Assembly: GCA_014904985.1 (NCBI GenBank)
Contig: MU128940.1
Coordinates: 124,001-188,000 of the forward strand
From: Hydnum rufescens UP504
Taxonomy: Eukaryota; Basidiomycota; Agaricomycetes; Cantharellales; Hydnaceae
DNA: 64,000 nucleotides
Direction of reading: 5' to 3'
Of this stretch, positions 1 to 10,943 are shown piece by piece (the stretch's first letter is position 1; each line of letters starts with the position of its first letter). The translations under genes and the position numbers were made by a program. The notes beneath the pieces were generated by a model. It worked only from the letters and a program-made list of their open reading frames with translations. It did no database searches and was not told the origin of the DNA.

Positions 1-1790
1 TATTTCCTGAATATGTGCAGCTGTCGAAAGAACACACGCATTAATGTCGTAGACGTTGGATTGAACCATGGTACCTAACTCTAAAACTTGAGAGACCCCC
101 CGAGCATTTATACCACGAAGTCATCCGCTCTATCGATAATTCACTATCACAAGAACTATGGATTCGATCGTGCAGAGTAGGGAATCCCATGCGCCGGCCA
201 CTTCAGTATCGAGTTCGCCAGCCTCTGCACCATCGAGTGTGCGAGCCCCTGCCCCGCCGAGCGAGTCAGTGCTATCAGAGTTACCGGTTCCTCCCGAGTT
301 CGTTCGCCTCTTCATGAGATATTGGGGGCATCATATGGAGCTAGAAATGGTATCCACCCCGCCACCAGAGCGTATTCCCGAGCCCTTCCCCCATGAAGAG
401 GAAATGGAAGATGAGTGGGGACGGGACAAATTTCCTGTGTTTGCTCCGCAGGCCCTGCTCGACATAGGTACGCGAGGCATCTTGGATACGGACGGCCGCT
501 TTGTCATCCGCAATGAATATGTGCGTATGTATGAAAGGATCATGAGTCTGAACGCAAGTTCAGAAGGCATACTCGTGACTGGTCAGCCTGGCATTGGTGA
601 ATTCTTTGCACAACTTCTGTAGGTACTAGGGTCTGGTCCTGACTCTGTGGCCAGGTAAATCCCATTTCCTTATCTACACTCTGATTCGCCGGCTGGCGGA
701 GCGCAAGATAACCATCCTCAAATGGCGGTCGAAAGCGTATATATTTAGGCCAGATGGTCCGTCCTCCATCAACTTGGAGAATGCGGACGCCATATTCGGC
801 ACCGTTCCGTTGCGCACTTGGGCACTACTAGATACAAGTCAGGGCCCTTTGGAGCCATTCCTGAACAGGCCCATCTTCTGTGTCTTGGCGTCTTCACCTG
901 ACCCGGATATCTATCTCCCATGGCTGAGGCAGGGAATCGTTCCCGTGTTATACATGGACCCGTGGACGTGGTCTGAGATTGCAGTGGGGTGCGAGTATAT
1001 CACCTGTTTCAAATATTCTTCGCTCACCTCCTAGGTGTGTAGGGTCCGTTTCAATGAGCACGCCAGACTCGCGAACTTTGATGAGCGCACACATGCATCG
1101 TACGATCATTTGCATAACCTGTTCTTGGATTATGGGCCGGTGCCATCTGTCGTCTATCGTACACTCCTCTTCCCGTCCGATACAGAGCGCCGCCTCGAGG
1201 TAGCTTTGCGAAACTTCCAACCAGAGGAAACATATCAACTGGTAAAACACCCAGCGCCAGTGTCGTTACCCAAGCATTGTCAATTCGAGCTTCTCCTCAT
1301 AAGACGCTTTGAGAGCGTCTTATTCGACCCAAGTTTGCTTATGATTGATGAAATCCCCGGTGCTTCGCTTAGTGACATTGCAAACATACTCTTCATCTCA
1401 CGACATGCCTGTCACCGCATGCTCGACAGGGTCGATCGATCTTGGACGCTCAAGTTTTTCAACGTATTCAGTGGACGGCCTAGCCCGCCCCATGGTCTCC
1501 ATGTCTAATCCATCCCTCATCTCTCTTCTGGTAGGGATGTAGTGGTGTCCCTGTTCCTCCCCCTTCACTTACCAATGGTAGTAAATCCCAAATATGACCA
1601 GCCATCAAGTAGCATTGGTGGTGAGAACTTGGGGGGCATGTATCGATTCGGATATCGCATGGTCCCCACTGCAGAACCAATTCCGCTTCAATTATTTCAT
1701 TCTTGTACAGTAGTTGGTGGCTGTGTGGCCGCTCGCAATGGAGCAATTTGCAGCTGTGAAACCTGTTAGAATGATCATGACCAAGTGCGA
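1..1790. repeat. Tandem duplication, left unit
   Basis: This unit and the one at about 2150-3950 align along their whole length. They share the promoter (the stretch around 75-110 matches 2200-2235), the gene with both intron positions, and the 3' flank (lines around 1540-1690 match 3700-3860). Divergence is moderate: scattered substitutions and small indels, with the reading frame kept in both. This is a segmental tandem duplication, not a retrocopy, because introns and promoter were copied. The left edge may extend past the window. Confidence 0.85.
158..1508 (+). CDS. P-loop protein of an agaricomycete-specific (Crinkler/RHS-like) family, copy 1
   Basis: Three exons: 158-596, 655-983 and 1035-1508, about 413 residues. 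Introns are 58 and 51 bp. The N-terminus (about residues 1-50) is Ser/Pro-rich and disordered. A conserved block with IGTRGILDTDGRFVIRNEY leads into a Walker A motif, GQPGIGKS, that is split by intron 1 after the first base of the second-last Gly codon. After it come hydrophobic helices and a loop with SSPDPDIYLPWLR. The arrangement 'short domain, GQPGIGK, RRL' resembles large basidiomycete families often annotated as Crinkler-like or retrotransposon-hot-spot NTPases; that link is from memory. I see no clear Walker B. The exon 2/3 junction (phase 0) was chosen because the third exon opens with an in-frame stop just upstream of the acceptor. Function unknown. Confidence 0.72.
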
Positions 1791-2291
1791 GTTACCTTAC
1801 TTGGAAGGTCACTCCCAGCTTAATATTATCTAATCACCGCGACGTTTCGTGCATTCTGATTGGCTCCCCTGTGTGATCGCATTTCTTGCCTTCTCTCTGC
1901 TATTTCATAATGTTCTTTTGACTCTAATGGTTTCTTTGCCTTATCCTCGGTCGTGCCGATGCCATTTAAAACCTCACGTGCATCCGGTTTTCTCTGAAAA
2001 CAGGCTTCTGTGCCCCTTCCTCAGCATCGATGGGTTGAGCTAGACGGAGGCGACCAATCCAAGACATTCATCCAAGGCCGGAAGCTCTTCCTTTCTGAAC
2101 TTTCCCCCACAGTATTGCCCACATTTGCAACGTCTGGTTTTTTCATACCCGTGTGGCTGAATATATGCGCAGCTGTCGAAAGAACACAAGTACGGTACCT
2201 AACTCTAAAACTTGAGACGCCCGCCGAGCATTTATATCGCTGTATTTCACGAAACTATTCGCTCTATCGATAATTCACGATCACAAGAAGT
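1509..2291. other. Intergenic region between the tandem copies
   Basis: Contains the 3' flank of copy 1 (to about 1790), about 350 bp unique to this position (about 1800-2150), and then the duplicated promoter of copy 2. The promoter includes a 'catttatat' AT-rich box at about 2228-2236, roughly 60 bp before the start codon. Short ORFs here look non-coding. Confidence 0.6.
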
Positions 2292-3950
2292 ATGGATTCG
2301 ATCGTGCAGAGTGGAGAATCCCCCATCCCAGATGCGCCAGCTCCTTCAGTACCGAGTTCGCCAGCCCCTGCACCATCGAGTGTGCCAGCTTCTGCCCCGC
2401 CGAGTGAGTCAGTGCTGTCAGATTTACCAGTTCCTCCGGAGTTCGTTCACCTCTTCATGAGATATTGGGGGCATCACATGGAGCTAGAAATGGTATCTAC
2501 CCCGCCGCCAGAGCCTATTCCCGAGCCCTACCCCGATGAGGAGGAAGTGGAAGATGAATGGACACCCGACAAATTTCCTGTGTTTGCTCCGCAGGCCCTA
2601 CTCGACATAGGCACACAAGGCATCTTGGATACAGACGGCCACTTCGTCATCCGCAATGAATATGTGCGTACGTATGAAAAGATCATGAATGTGAACCAAG
2701 ATTCAGATGGCGTACTCGTAACTGGTCAGCCTGGCATTGGTGAGAATTCTTTGCACACCTACTGTACGTGCTATGTGCTGGTCCTGATTCTGTGGCCAGG
2801 CAAATCCCATTTCCTTATCTACACTCTGATTCGCCGACTGGCGGAGCGCAAGCCAACCGTCCTCAAATGGCGTTCGAAAGCGTATATATTTAGGCCAGAT
2901 GGTCCGTCCCCCATCGACTCGGAGAACGCGGATACCGCATTTGGCACCGTTCCGTCGCGCACTTGGGCGCTACTAGATACAAGTCAGGGCCTCCCGGAGA
3001 CATTTTTCCTGAATGGGCCCCTCTTCCGCATCTTGACGTCTTCACCTGACCCGGATATCTATCTCCCGTGGCTGAGGGGTGGAGACATTCCGGTGTTATA
3101 CATGAACCCCTGGACGTGGTCTGAGATTGCAGTGGGGTGCGAGCATATCACCTTTCTCACATATTTTTCGCTCACCTCCTAGGTGCATAGGGTCCGTTTC
3201 AACGAGCACGCCAGACTCGCGAACTTCGATGCGAGCACGCATGCATCGTATGATCATTTGCATCGGCTGTTCTTCAAGTATGGGCCCGTGCCATCTGTCG
3301 TCTATCGTACTCTCCTCTTCCCGTCCGAGATAGAGGACCGCCTCAAGGCAGCTTTGCGAAACTTCCAAATTGAGGAAACATTTCAACTGATGAAAGACCC
3401 GGTGCCTGTGTCATTATCCAAGCATTGTCAATTCGAGCTTATCCTCATACGACGCTCGGATATCAGCTCACTCGACCCAAGTTTGCTCATGACTGATGTA
3501 ATCCCCGGTGCTAAGCTTAGTGACATTGCGAACATAGTCTTTATGTCGGACCATATCTGTCGCCGCACCGTCTTCAAGAGCAGAGATCGATCTTGGGCGC
3601 TCAAGTACCAGAACGTATTCAGTGGAGCCTGGGACTGGCGCACCCCACGATCGTCGTCTTCCTCATCTCGCTTCTGGTAGGGGGCAGGGATGTCTTTATT
3701 TTTCGTAGTGGTGTCCCTGGTTCTAGTTCCTTCCCCCTCACTTACCAATGATGTATAGTAAATTCCAAATCTGATCAGCCGTTAAGCAGCATTGATGGTG
3801 GGAACTGGAGGGCATGTATCAATTCGGGCATCATATGGTCCACCCCCCACTGTTCCGCTTTTATTATGTCATCCTTGTACAGGAGTTGGCCGTTCGCAAT
3901 GGAACAATTTGCACCCTATTGAGCCATGAAACCTATCATAACAGAGTGGA
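2150..3950. repeat. Tandem duplication, right unit
   Basis: Right-hand partner of the unit at 1-1790, in direct orientation. It contains promoter, gene and 3' flank. The 3' flank has a small insertion near 3690-3710 relative to the left unit. Confidence 0.85.
2292..3680 (+). CDS. P-loop protein of the same family, copy 2
   Basis: Exons 2292-2739, 2800-3131 and 3183-3680, about 424 residues. The same two intron positions are used as in copy 1 (60 and 51 bp). It carries the same GQPGIGKS Walker A motif across intron 1. Intron 1 here is 60 nt with no stop, so unspliced RNA would still be open but would carry a 20-residue insertion inside the P-loop. The C-terminus differs from copy 1: it ends in a Ser run and stops at 3680. 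The N-terminus has extra Pro/Ser residues. Both copies keep open frames after clear divergence, which suggests selection or a fairly recent duplication. Role unknown. Confidence 0.74.
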
Positions 3951-4085
3951 AATTATTTCCCTCTAATCTAGAGCCAAAAAGGTGTTAATCCAGCCACGCT
4001 CATTGGTGGAGGCGCCGAGCCAACGTTACGTAAGATATGCGATGACGGGATTAGCCGGCCATTGCCATTTCTCCTTCCCAAAGCG
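3681..4085. other. Intergenic region before the complex I gene
   Basis: The first 270 bp are the duplicated 3' flank of copy 2; the rest is the upstream region of NDUFV1. No further gene seen. Confidence 0.6.
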
Positions 4086-6015
4086 ATGTTTAAAGCGACG
4101 GTGGGCGCGTCGTCCTCGACGTCGGGTGCGTGAGCCCTTTCATATATGCACAGGCACGAAGAGAAGAGAGTCCACCCTGATGCAATTAATTACCAGCTGC
4201 CCGCATAACGTTGAGACGTGCTGGTGTCGGCGGTCGTAGGACGTTGGCGACCGTCCAGGACACACCTGTACGGCGCTATGGCGGTCTGAAAGATCAGGAC
4301 CGTATCTTTACCAATGTCTACTCAAGACATGATCATGGTATCAAAGGCGCGATGGCAAGTCCTTGGTCACCTACTTTCCATATGCTGGGAACTCATCTGT
4401 CGTCGTAGGCACGAGGGGATTGGCACCGTACGAAGGACATTATTCTTAAAGGCGACACGTGGATCATCAATACCATCAAGGAGAGTGGTCTACGAGGACG
4501 CGGCGGTGCTGGTTTCCCATCAGGGCTCAAATGGTCCTTTATGAACAAACCAAACTGGCAGGCGGACCCTCGGCCGCGGTACCTCGTTGTCAATGCAGAC
4601 GAAGGGGAGCCGGGTACATGCAAAGACCGGGAGATTCTCCGTGGTGATCCCCACAAACTCATCGAGGGGTGCGTTGTTGCCGGTCGAGGCATGAATGCTA
4701 GTGCGGCGTACATCTATATCCGCGGCGAATTCTACCAAGAGGCAAGCCATGTAGAGCAGGCTATTGCCGAAGCCTATCGCGCTGGCTTCCTTGGAAAGGA
4801 CGCCTGTGGTAGCGGCATGCCCTTCGACGTGTACCTGCATCGTGGTGCTGGTGCGTATATTTGTGGAGAAGAGACAGCCCTTATAGAGAGTATCGAGGGC
4901 AAACAAGGGAAGCCTCGTCTGAAGCCTCCATTCCCTGCGGATGTGGGTCTATTTGGGTGCCCTACGACGGTTGCAAACGTCGAGACCGTAGCTGTCGCCC
5001 CTACGATCTGCCGACGCGGGGCGCCGTGGTTTAACCAATTCGGTCGCGAGAGGAACTCTGGAACCAAGCTGTTCTGCATATCTGGGCACGTCAATAACCC
5101 TGCAGTGATTGAGGAAGAGATGAGCATTCCATTGCGCGACCTTATCGAAAAGCACTGCGGCGGTGTCCGAGGCGGGTGGGATAATCTTCTTGGGATCGTT
5201 CCCGGTGGAAGCTCCGTACCAATTCTGAACCAGAAACAGTCCGGCGAAGTCCTGTGCGTACTTGTCATATTGCCATTCTATACTTCAAGACTGTTGCTAA
5301 CCTCACAGGTCATAGGATGGACTTTGACTCTCTGAAAGATGCTGGATCAGGTCTTGGCACAGGGGCGGTCATCGTCATGGATAAGAGCACCGATGTCATC
5401 AAGGCCATTGCCCGCTTTTCAAGCGTCAGTTTTGCTGCCTATCGCATCTTCGTTTTCGTTCTATTCACCTTGGGCTTCATAGTTCTATAAGCACGAGTCG
5501 TGTGGACAGTGCACACCATGTCGAGAAGGTACCACCTGGATGATGAATATGATGAATCGTTTCGTCGAAGGCCGTGGCCACGAACGTGAGATTGACATGT
5601 TGCTCGAGCTGACGTACGTAGCCCCCTCCCTTTGGGTTCAGTTTTATCCGGATGAATGCAGTCTGATCACCATCTTATCTTACTTTTCAGGAAACAAGTT
5701 GAGGGGCGCACGATATGTGCACTGGGCGACGCCGCCGCATGGCCGATACAAGGCCTGATGAAAAACTTCCGTGAGCAGCTCGTCTGCCCTATCTTGGCCA
5801 TTTCTCATATCCTCCCCCTGATTTTTTTTTCCCCACAACAAAAAAAATGTATAGGTCCAGAAGTGGAAGCACGCATTGCCTCTTTCCGAGCCGCCAATGG
5901 TCCCGTTCTGTTCGGTGGACAGCTCGCCTCAGACGTCGATCGATCCCTCGCCATACCTGATAATCTGGGCTTGTACCTTGATGAGCCCAAGGGGGACGTA
6001 GCAAAGGCACCATGA
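4086..6015 (+). CDS. NDUFV1: NADH:ubiquinone oxidoreductase 51 kDa flavoprotein subunit (complex I)
   Basis: Binds FMN and NADH and passes electrons to the N3 iron-sulfur cluster at the tip of the matrix arm of mitochondrial complex I. Seven exons: 4086-4125, 4197-4354, 4409-5253, 5316-5424, 5483-5613, 5691-5770, 5855-6015; 507 residues, normal for the family. The start was chosen because it gives an Arg/Ser-rich mitochondrial presequence before [13 protein letters not shown]. Visible motifs: [14 protein letters not shown] (FMN/NADH site), [13 protein letters not shown], and the 4Fe-4S ligands in [12 protein letters not shown] plus the Cys of TICALGD. Intron 2 (4355-4408) starts with GC: only a GCAAGT donor restores the conserved AMARGDW junction. 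The frame is intact throughout. Confidence 0.96.
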
Positions 6016-6464
6016 CATATATGTGGTGATGACACGGGGTCTCTGATTTGGACGAGTCCAGCTGTGTTAGGGGTTCGTTTGTAGGCCTAGACTTCTACCT
6101 GCGAAAATCCATATTTTATGATGACTCCGTTTTGAGCATGGAGCTATTATTACTCTGGTGCGGCTCCCAATTCGTCGTGTGGGGCGTATTGACACACCTG
6201 CCCCGGTAAGGAAGTACAGTAGCCCTGGGCAAAGAGAATTTAGTAAGGCACAATGTTCGATTCTGATTATAGGTTGCACCAAGTCGTACAGAGGTATAAC
6301 AACAAAAGACATTATACCCAAGTCTTTTTTTTTTCTAATGGGAGGAGAGGGAAGGCGCGAAAGTTGTTATAAGAACGGGATGCTCAAGAGTTCAACAGAA
6401 TATTAGCACATGATTCAGGTCGTGAATGGGGTAAAAGTAGGAAGAGAGAGAAAAAACAGGGGAG
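6016..6464. other. Convergent intergenic region
   Basis: Lies between the 3' ends of NDUFV1 (+) and the Pro/Ser-rich gene (-). AT-rich with short homopolymers (T run near 6324). No gene seen. Confidence 0.6.
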
Positions 6465-8031
6465 TCATCGTGGATAAACGGGATTGACTTTTTCATACAA
6501 CCTGGTGTCGTCATTATAGTTGTACTCTGTTTCCCGGGACATTGCGTGGGTACGCGGATATGAATGGGATGGGGAGGGGTAGAAAGACTCAGGCTGAGGT
6601 GGCTGGTGGTGTGCTCGTGGCGTATACATCTGATAGGGAGTTGAGGAGGTAGGCCCCCCACGGTAATTCTGCTGCTGCTGCATCGGGAGCTGATGATGCA
6701 CGACTTCGTAATCCGGTCCGCCATGGTATAGATTGTGCTGCTCGTGATCATGACGATGGGGAGGGTGCTGTGCAGAGGGGAAATGGGGATTGGAACCAGG
6801 CGTCGTAGGCAATCGTGATGGTTGCACTCCCGTTGGGTATCCAGACGGGCTGGGCCATTGGGGGGCGTAAGCGTACGGCTGCGGTTGATGCTGTATGGGA
6901 TACGGCGGAGACGATTGCCAGTGGTGGGAAGCCGAGGCAGTGTGATGATTCGGAAAATCTGCAATTGGAGGTTGCTGCTGCCCTTTCCATGAATCGTAAT
7001 CAGTCGGATCAGTGGCGGGAGCAGGCTGATACATAGTCCAGGACGTCGATTCCGTACGGGGGATATGCATTCCGCTAGCATCAATGGGACTGCTGAACGT
7101 CGCGAAAGCGGATGGTTGATCTGCCAAGTACGGGTGGGGAGCCTGTGACCCTTCTGGGGTCGGCCGTGGGCGGTTTTTCTTTGATCTGGACGGACTGGAG
7201 TGCAGTGGTTCAGGAAGGACGGGCGCTTGTCGAGTCGTGGAGCGATGGCTCGACTGTGGAGAGAACGGAGGGGTAGTGTACCCTGAAACGGACGGTGGGC
7301 GATGGTATTGAGTGTCTGCTTTCGCCACGTTGTGCAAGTGACTGGCCCCTGCAGATGAAGGTCGAGGCGGATACGATCCCGACGCGTGGATAGGACTTCG
7401 AGTAAGAGGGGATCGGCGGAGTTCTGACGCTACGCCAAATTGTCCTAGCTTGTCTCCCGTCGCCCCAGGCTGCAAGCGAGGCATCGGCGGAGTGGGTGAG
7501 GGCCGGGCATGACTATTTAACGCATTGAAGGGGGCATCACCCTTGGATTCCTGGGATTCCTGGGGCGGCGCCTGTTGATTAAACGTCTGGCCTCGGGAGA
7601 TGGTCGGTGACCGCATCCAGCTGCGCTGGATTAAGGGCGTGGACCTCCTCGATGGAGTAGCCGAATCTCGATCGGAGGAAACTTGCTCGGGAAGCACACG
7701 AGGGGATGAGTTTGACCTGTGGGGCATGTGCGAGGGCGGAGGAGGGAGGGTATGGCGGGATGAAGAAGGGAGGGCAGAGTGTGGGTCTTGCGCAGGGCGG
7801 TGCATGGAGGACGTAGCCGACGAGGGACGAGTAGGGAGGTCAGAATCGTACTCGGGGACTTCGAGGTCGTCAGCATCCGTGTACGAAACAGATGCCAATG
7901 GCTCTTTTGAGGGGTCCGACGCCTGAATGACAAAGAAGAAAAAAATGTGTGGTTGGCGGAAAAGCGCCAGAGGTCTATAAGATGCGAAGACCTACAAGAT
8001 CCTCGAATCTCACTCCAATCCTTTTGTACAT
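6465..8031 (-). CDS. Intrinsically disordered Pro/Ser/Gln/His-rich protein
   Basis: Two exons, 8031-7996 and 7922-6465, with a 73-bp intron (GTAGGT..CAG); 497 residues. The small first exon encodes MYKRIGVRFEDL and lies about 65 bp downstream of a TATA-like box, which is why I prefer this start to a later one. The protein is almost wholly low-complexity: Ser/Pro runs with SPT-like sites in the first two thirds, then Gln/His/Tyr-rich stretches with poly-Gln near 6670-6690. No folded domain, signal peptide or membrane segment is visible. It could be a regulator or a scaffold; nothing in the sequence decides. The long frame free of stops is good evidence that it is coding. Confidence 0.8.
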
Positions 8032-8093
8032 GATGCAGCAGGCCGCGCACCACGGCTGTACTGCGTCTTGTAGAGCGTGATGGGGGAATTCTC

Positions 8094-8105
8094 CCCTTTT
8101 ATATT
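8094..8105 (-). promoter_or_regulatory. TATA-like box of the Pro/Ser-rich gene
   Basis: On the minus strand this reads aatataaaaggg, about 65 bp upstream of the ATG at 8031. It matches a TATA box; distance and orientation fit a fungal core promoter. Confidence 0.5.
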
Positions 8106-8153
8106 GCTTGAGGAAGGAAGAAAATGGTTTGAATGCAAAAGCTACACCTCGAA

Positions 8154-9482
8154 CTAGCTTTTGTGCGTTAATCGCGCTACATTCCGGGGATTCGCGTGAG
8201 CAATAGAATCAAAAAATGACTTGAGAGAGACATACTGTATGACAGGCATTATAGCACTACAGCGGCAACTATGAGGCCATCTATTACGGCTGAAGTTGAA
8301 ATCTGACTTTGGGCCTCCGGGGGTCTGGGGCACGATGCCAGCATCAGGAGATGCACTCGATAAATCCCAGAGGGGCCATATACCCCCCAAACCCAGAGTG
8401 TCTAAAAGTTCTTCTGGTGTTTGGGGGCGGAATACTTTAGGTTTTGGATTTGATTGGTTATTTATCGCGTCGTGAGAGAGGTCGTAAGTGTCGGGAGGCG
8501 AATTTGAGGAAGGGGATATTGACGTAGCACGAGCGTTTGAAATGTTGTCGTCGATGAGAATGATCGCGCGGGTCTCATCTCGGCGTTGGCGCTGGTCGTG
8601 CTCAGGAGATAAATGACTGGATGATTGGTCCGAAGAGGAGAGGGTGCGAGGTTGGGAATGCCAGAGAATGCGAACTGTCTTGGGACGGAAGCTGCGGAGA
8701 GCAAGACGACAGAAGTGGACAAACACGGCGGCCATCGAGACCCAGTCGTTTGATGGAAAGGACGGAAGGCAGGTCGAAAGGACAAATGCTAAAAAGGGGT
8801 ACAGTCAACACCAAGGAGGGTGGGAAGGAAGGGAAGAGACATACCGATGGCGCTGCACGCGTCTTTAATGGGGAAGTGTAGAGCACCGACCTGGGCCCAG
8901 ATCGCGTCTACTTCAGCAAATTCAGAGAGTAGGACAACGCGTCGCTTGATGGGTGAGTGTTTTCCCTTATTACTGCTCAGCACTTGGTGAGTGCCTAGGG
9001 GATATGGATGGATAGTAGGAGACCACGTACGCGAAGAAGGGTCCGAGAATTTCGCGCCAAACATCGCTGAGAATGGTTTGATACGGGGAAGGTGGATTTT
9101 GTAGACAGCGTTGTTCGAGGTATTCGGCAATCTGGAAGAGGAGAAAAAAAAAGGAGCGATCAGGGTGCGGGGACCGAGGGTGAACGATGAGCAGGAGACA
9201 AACTTGGTCAGAATCCCAGTGTATGGCGTCCTTGTCGATTTTGAGTTCATACATGATGGGGCGGAAAAGGATGGTAGGTTTGTCGAGGTACGTTATATAG
9301 CTTATATCACCAGAATGAGTGAGGTGCTTGACGACGCGACTGACGTACGACAATGGAAATGAAGGACCCGGCTCATTGGCGGCGCCAGGGGCGCTCAATG
9401 TAGAAATCAACAGGCGCGCGGTCTTACAAGTTGGGTTGAGCGGCGGCAGCTCAAGAAGGATATTCGAGCCGGAATCAAACAT
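8154..9482 (-). CDS. Conserved-looking protein of unknown function, 380 aa
   Basis: Four exons: 9482-9204, 9131-9031, 8972-8845, 8788-8154. Introns are 72, 58 and 56 bp, all with good GT..AG ends and consistent phases. The middle part (about residues 50-190) is rich in aromatic and hydrophobic residues and looks like a folded domain: TYLDKPTILFRPIMYELKID, then SDVWREILGPFF, then SEFAEVDAIWAQVGALHFP and NDWVSMAAVFVHFCRLALR. The last 170 residues are Ser/Pro-rich and probably disordered. I do not recognise the family. The start is the first ATG in the open frame; an upstream exon cannot be excluded. It lies head-to-tail with the Pro/Ser-rich gene, about 120 bp upstream of it. Confidence 0.68.
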
Positions 9483-10943
9483 TGTTTGCCTGGGTGACTA
9501 GCAGACTCGGGGCTTGGAGAAATATTCTTGGATATCCTTACGTAGATATCACCATGACTACCAGGAGGAATCATTCCGTGCAACCATTACCACGAATGGT
9601 AGTGGAATGAGCGCCAAACCACAGAGAGCTCTGATTTTGCACACTCGTGGGCGGGTACTGGAACAAAAAAAGCTCGCAACTAGAAACCCACAGCCTGCTT
9701 CCCTCTCTAAACCAATCAACCGTCCCCGCCACTGGTGGCCACGAATCTTTTGCTCCGTGTTTCGACTGTGACTGCGGGGCACTTTACATCATTCGAAATC
9801 GGCTGTGCAATACGATATTGGGCAGTGGTGACTCCTGTCCCAAGAGACTCCTACAACGGTGGGCAACGAACGATCCGTTTGTTTTGAAATTGGATATGTG
9901 GCCATCTCTGGTCCCTGCCTGCCGCTGCGTTTTCGTCTGGAGCTGTGACTCTTGATGATCTAGGGTATTTTCATGGATCTCTTGCTGGTCGATTGTGATC
10001 GATCTCTTACTCTGTGAATACGTACCGAGCCCTTCGGAGAGACGTCGCATGTTTAATGCCAATGGGGGACATTGGGGGACATTGGGGGTGAGGCTGCACC
10101 CTCCAGATCTTGCTCGCCGTCCCCTGACAATTATGCCCTTTGATCCTGAGCCCCTGTGGATCCAGCCCATTTCCCTCTCCGCGCCTATGTCGCCCGTTTT
10201 TGTACGCACACTCAAAACTCTAATTTATTGCGGTCATTTGGTAATTGACTCACGCGGCGCAGCACCGCGCTTGTTCCGCAGGTAAGAGTACTCGTCCACC
10301 CATATCCAGCACTCACATCCCGGGTCCCGTTATCCTAAACACGCCACTTTGGGCCTCGTCGCAACTTGACTGTGCGTCTGCCCCATATTTATTCTCAGCA
10401 TTTGTGTCAGCCGGAGCCTGGGCCCCGCGTGGAGATCGCCTCTTGTGAGAAGACAAATTTCTTCGGCTGGTCCATCTATTATTTCATCTTGTGTTGATCA
10501 AGACATGATGTTGGTTGGACTGATAAAGACCCTTCTGGGTTCAGACGTCACCAACTGATGTACTCTTCCACGTTTGTGTGCTTCACCATGGGCTCTTCGT
10601 AGGCTGGAGATCTCGGTGTTGTGCACCATACTGTGCACACGCTAATCCTAGAATTTGCACCTCATTCATTGAGGCATGTGGAAATCCATCGCTTGGAGCG
10701 TCCAGTAATAGATTGGGACATGTGAACCTTGTGAGAGATGTCTTCCTGCGCGCGGCCTGGACCCAAAATGGAGGAATAGAAGATACAAAAGGAAGATCCC
10801 AAATATGTGATAAATCAACCCTAGGCCTGGGAGTCCCTGGCCACCGAGCGAGGGAACACAGATGAGAGGCCAGACGCATCATCAGGGATGGTCACGTGCG
10901 GGCCGAGACTGCTCCCCAACTTATTAGTGGACGCGTTTGGACC
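9483..10943. other. Gene-poor intergenic region, 1.46 kb
   Basis: Divergent promoter space between the 380-aa gene (-) and the TPR/F-box gene (+). Only overlapping short ORFs on both strands, none with a recognisable protein signature. A short direct repeat, 'gggggacatt' twice in a row, sits at about 10065-10086. Nothing else seen. Confidence 0.55.

Noticed and set aside
6392..7084. Long minus-strand ORFs within the Pro/Ser-rich gene
   Set aside because: Shadow frames of a repetitive, Ser/Pro-rich coding sequence.
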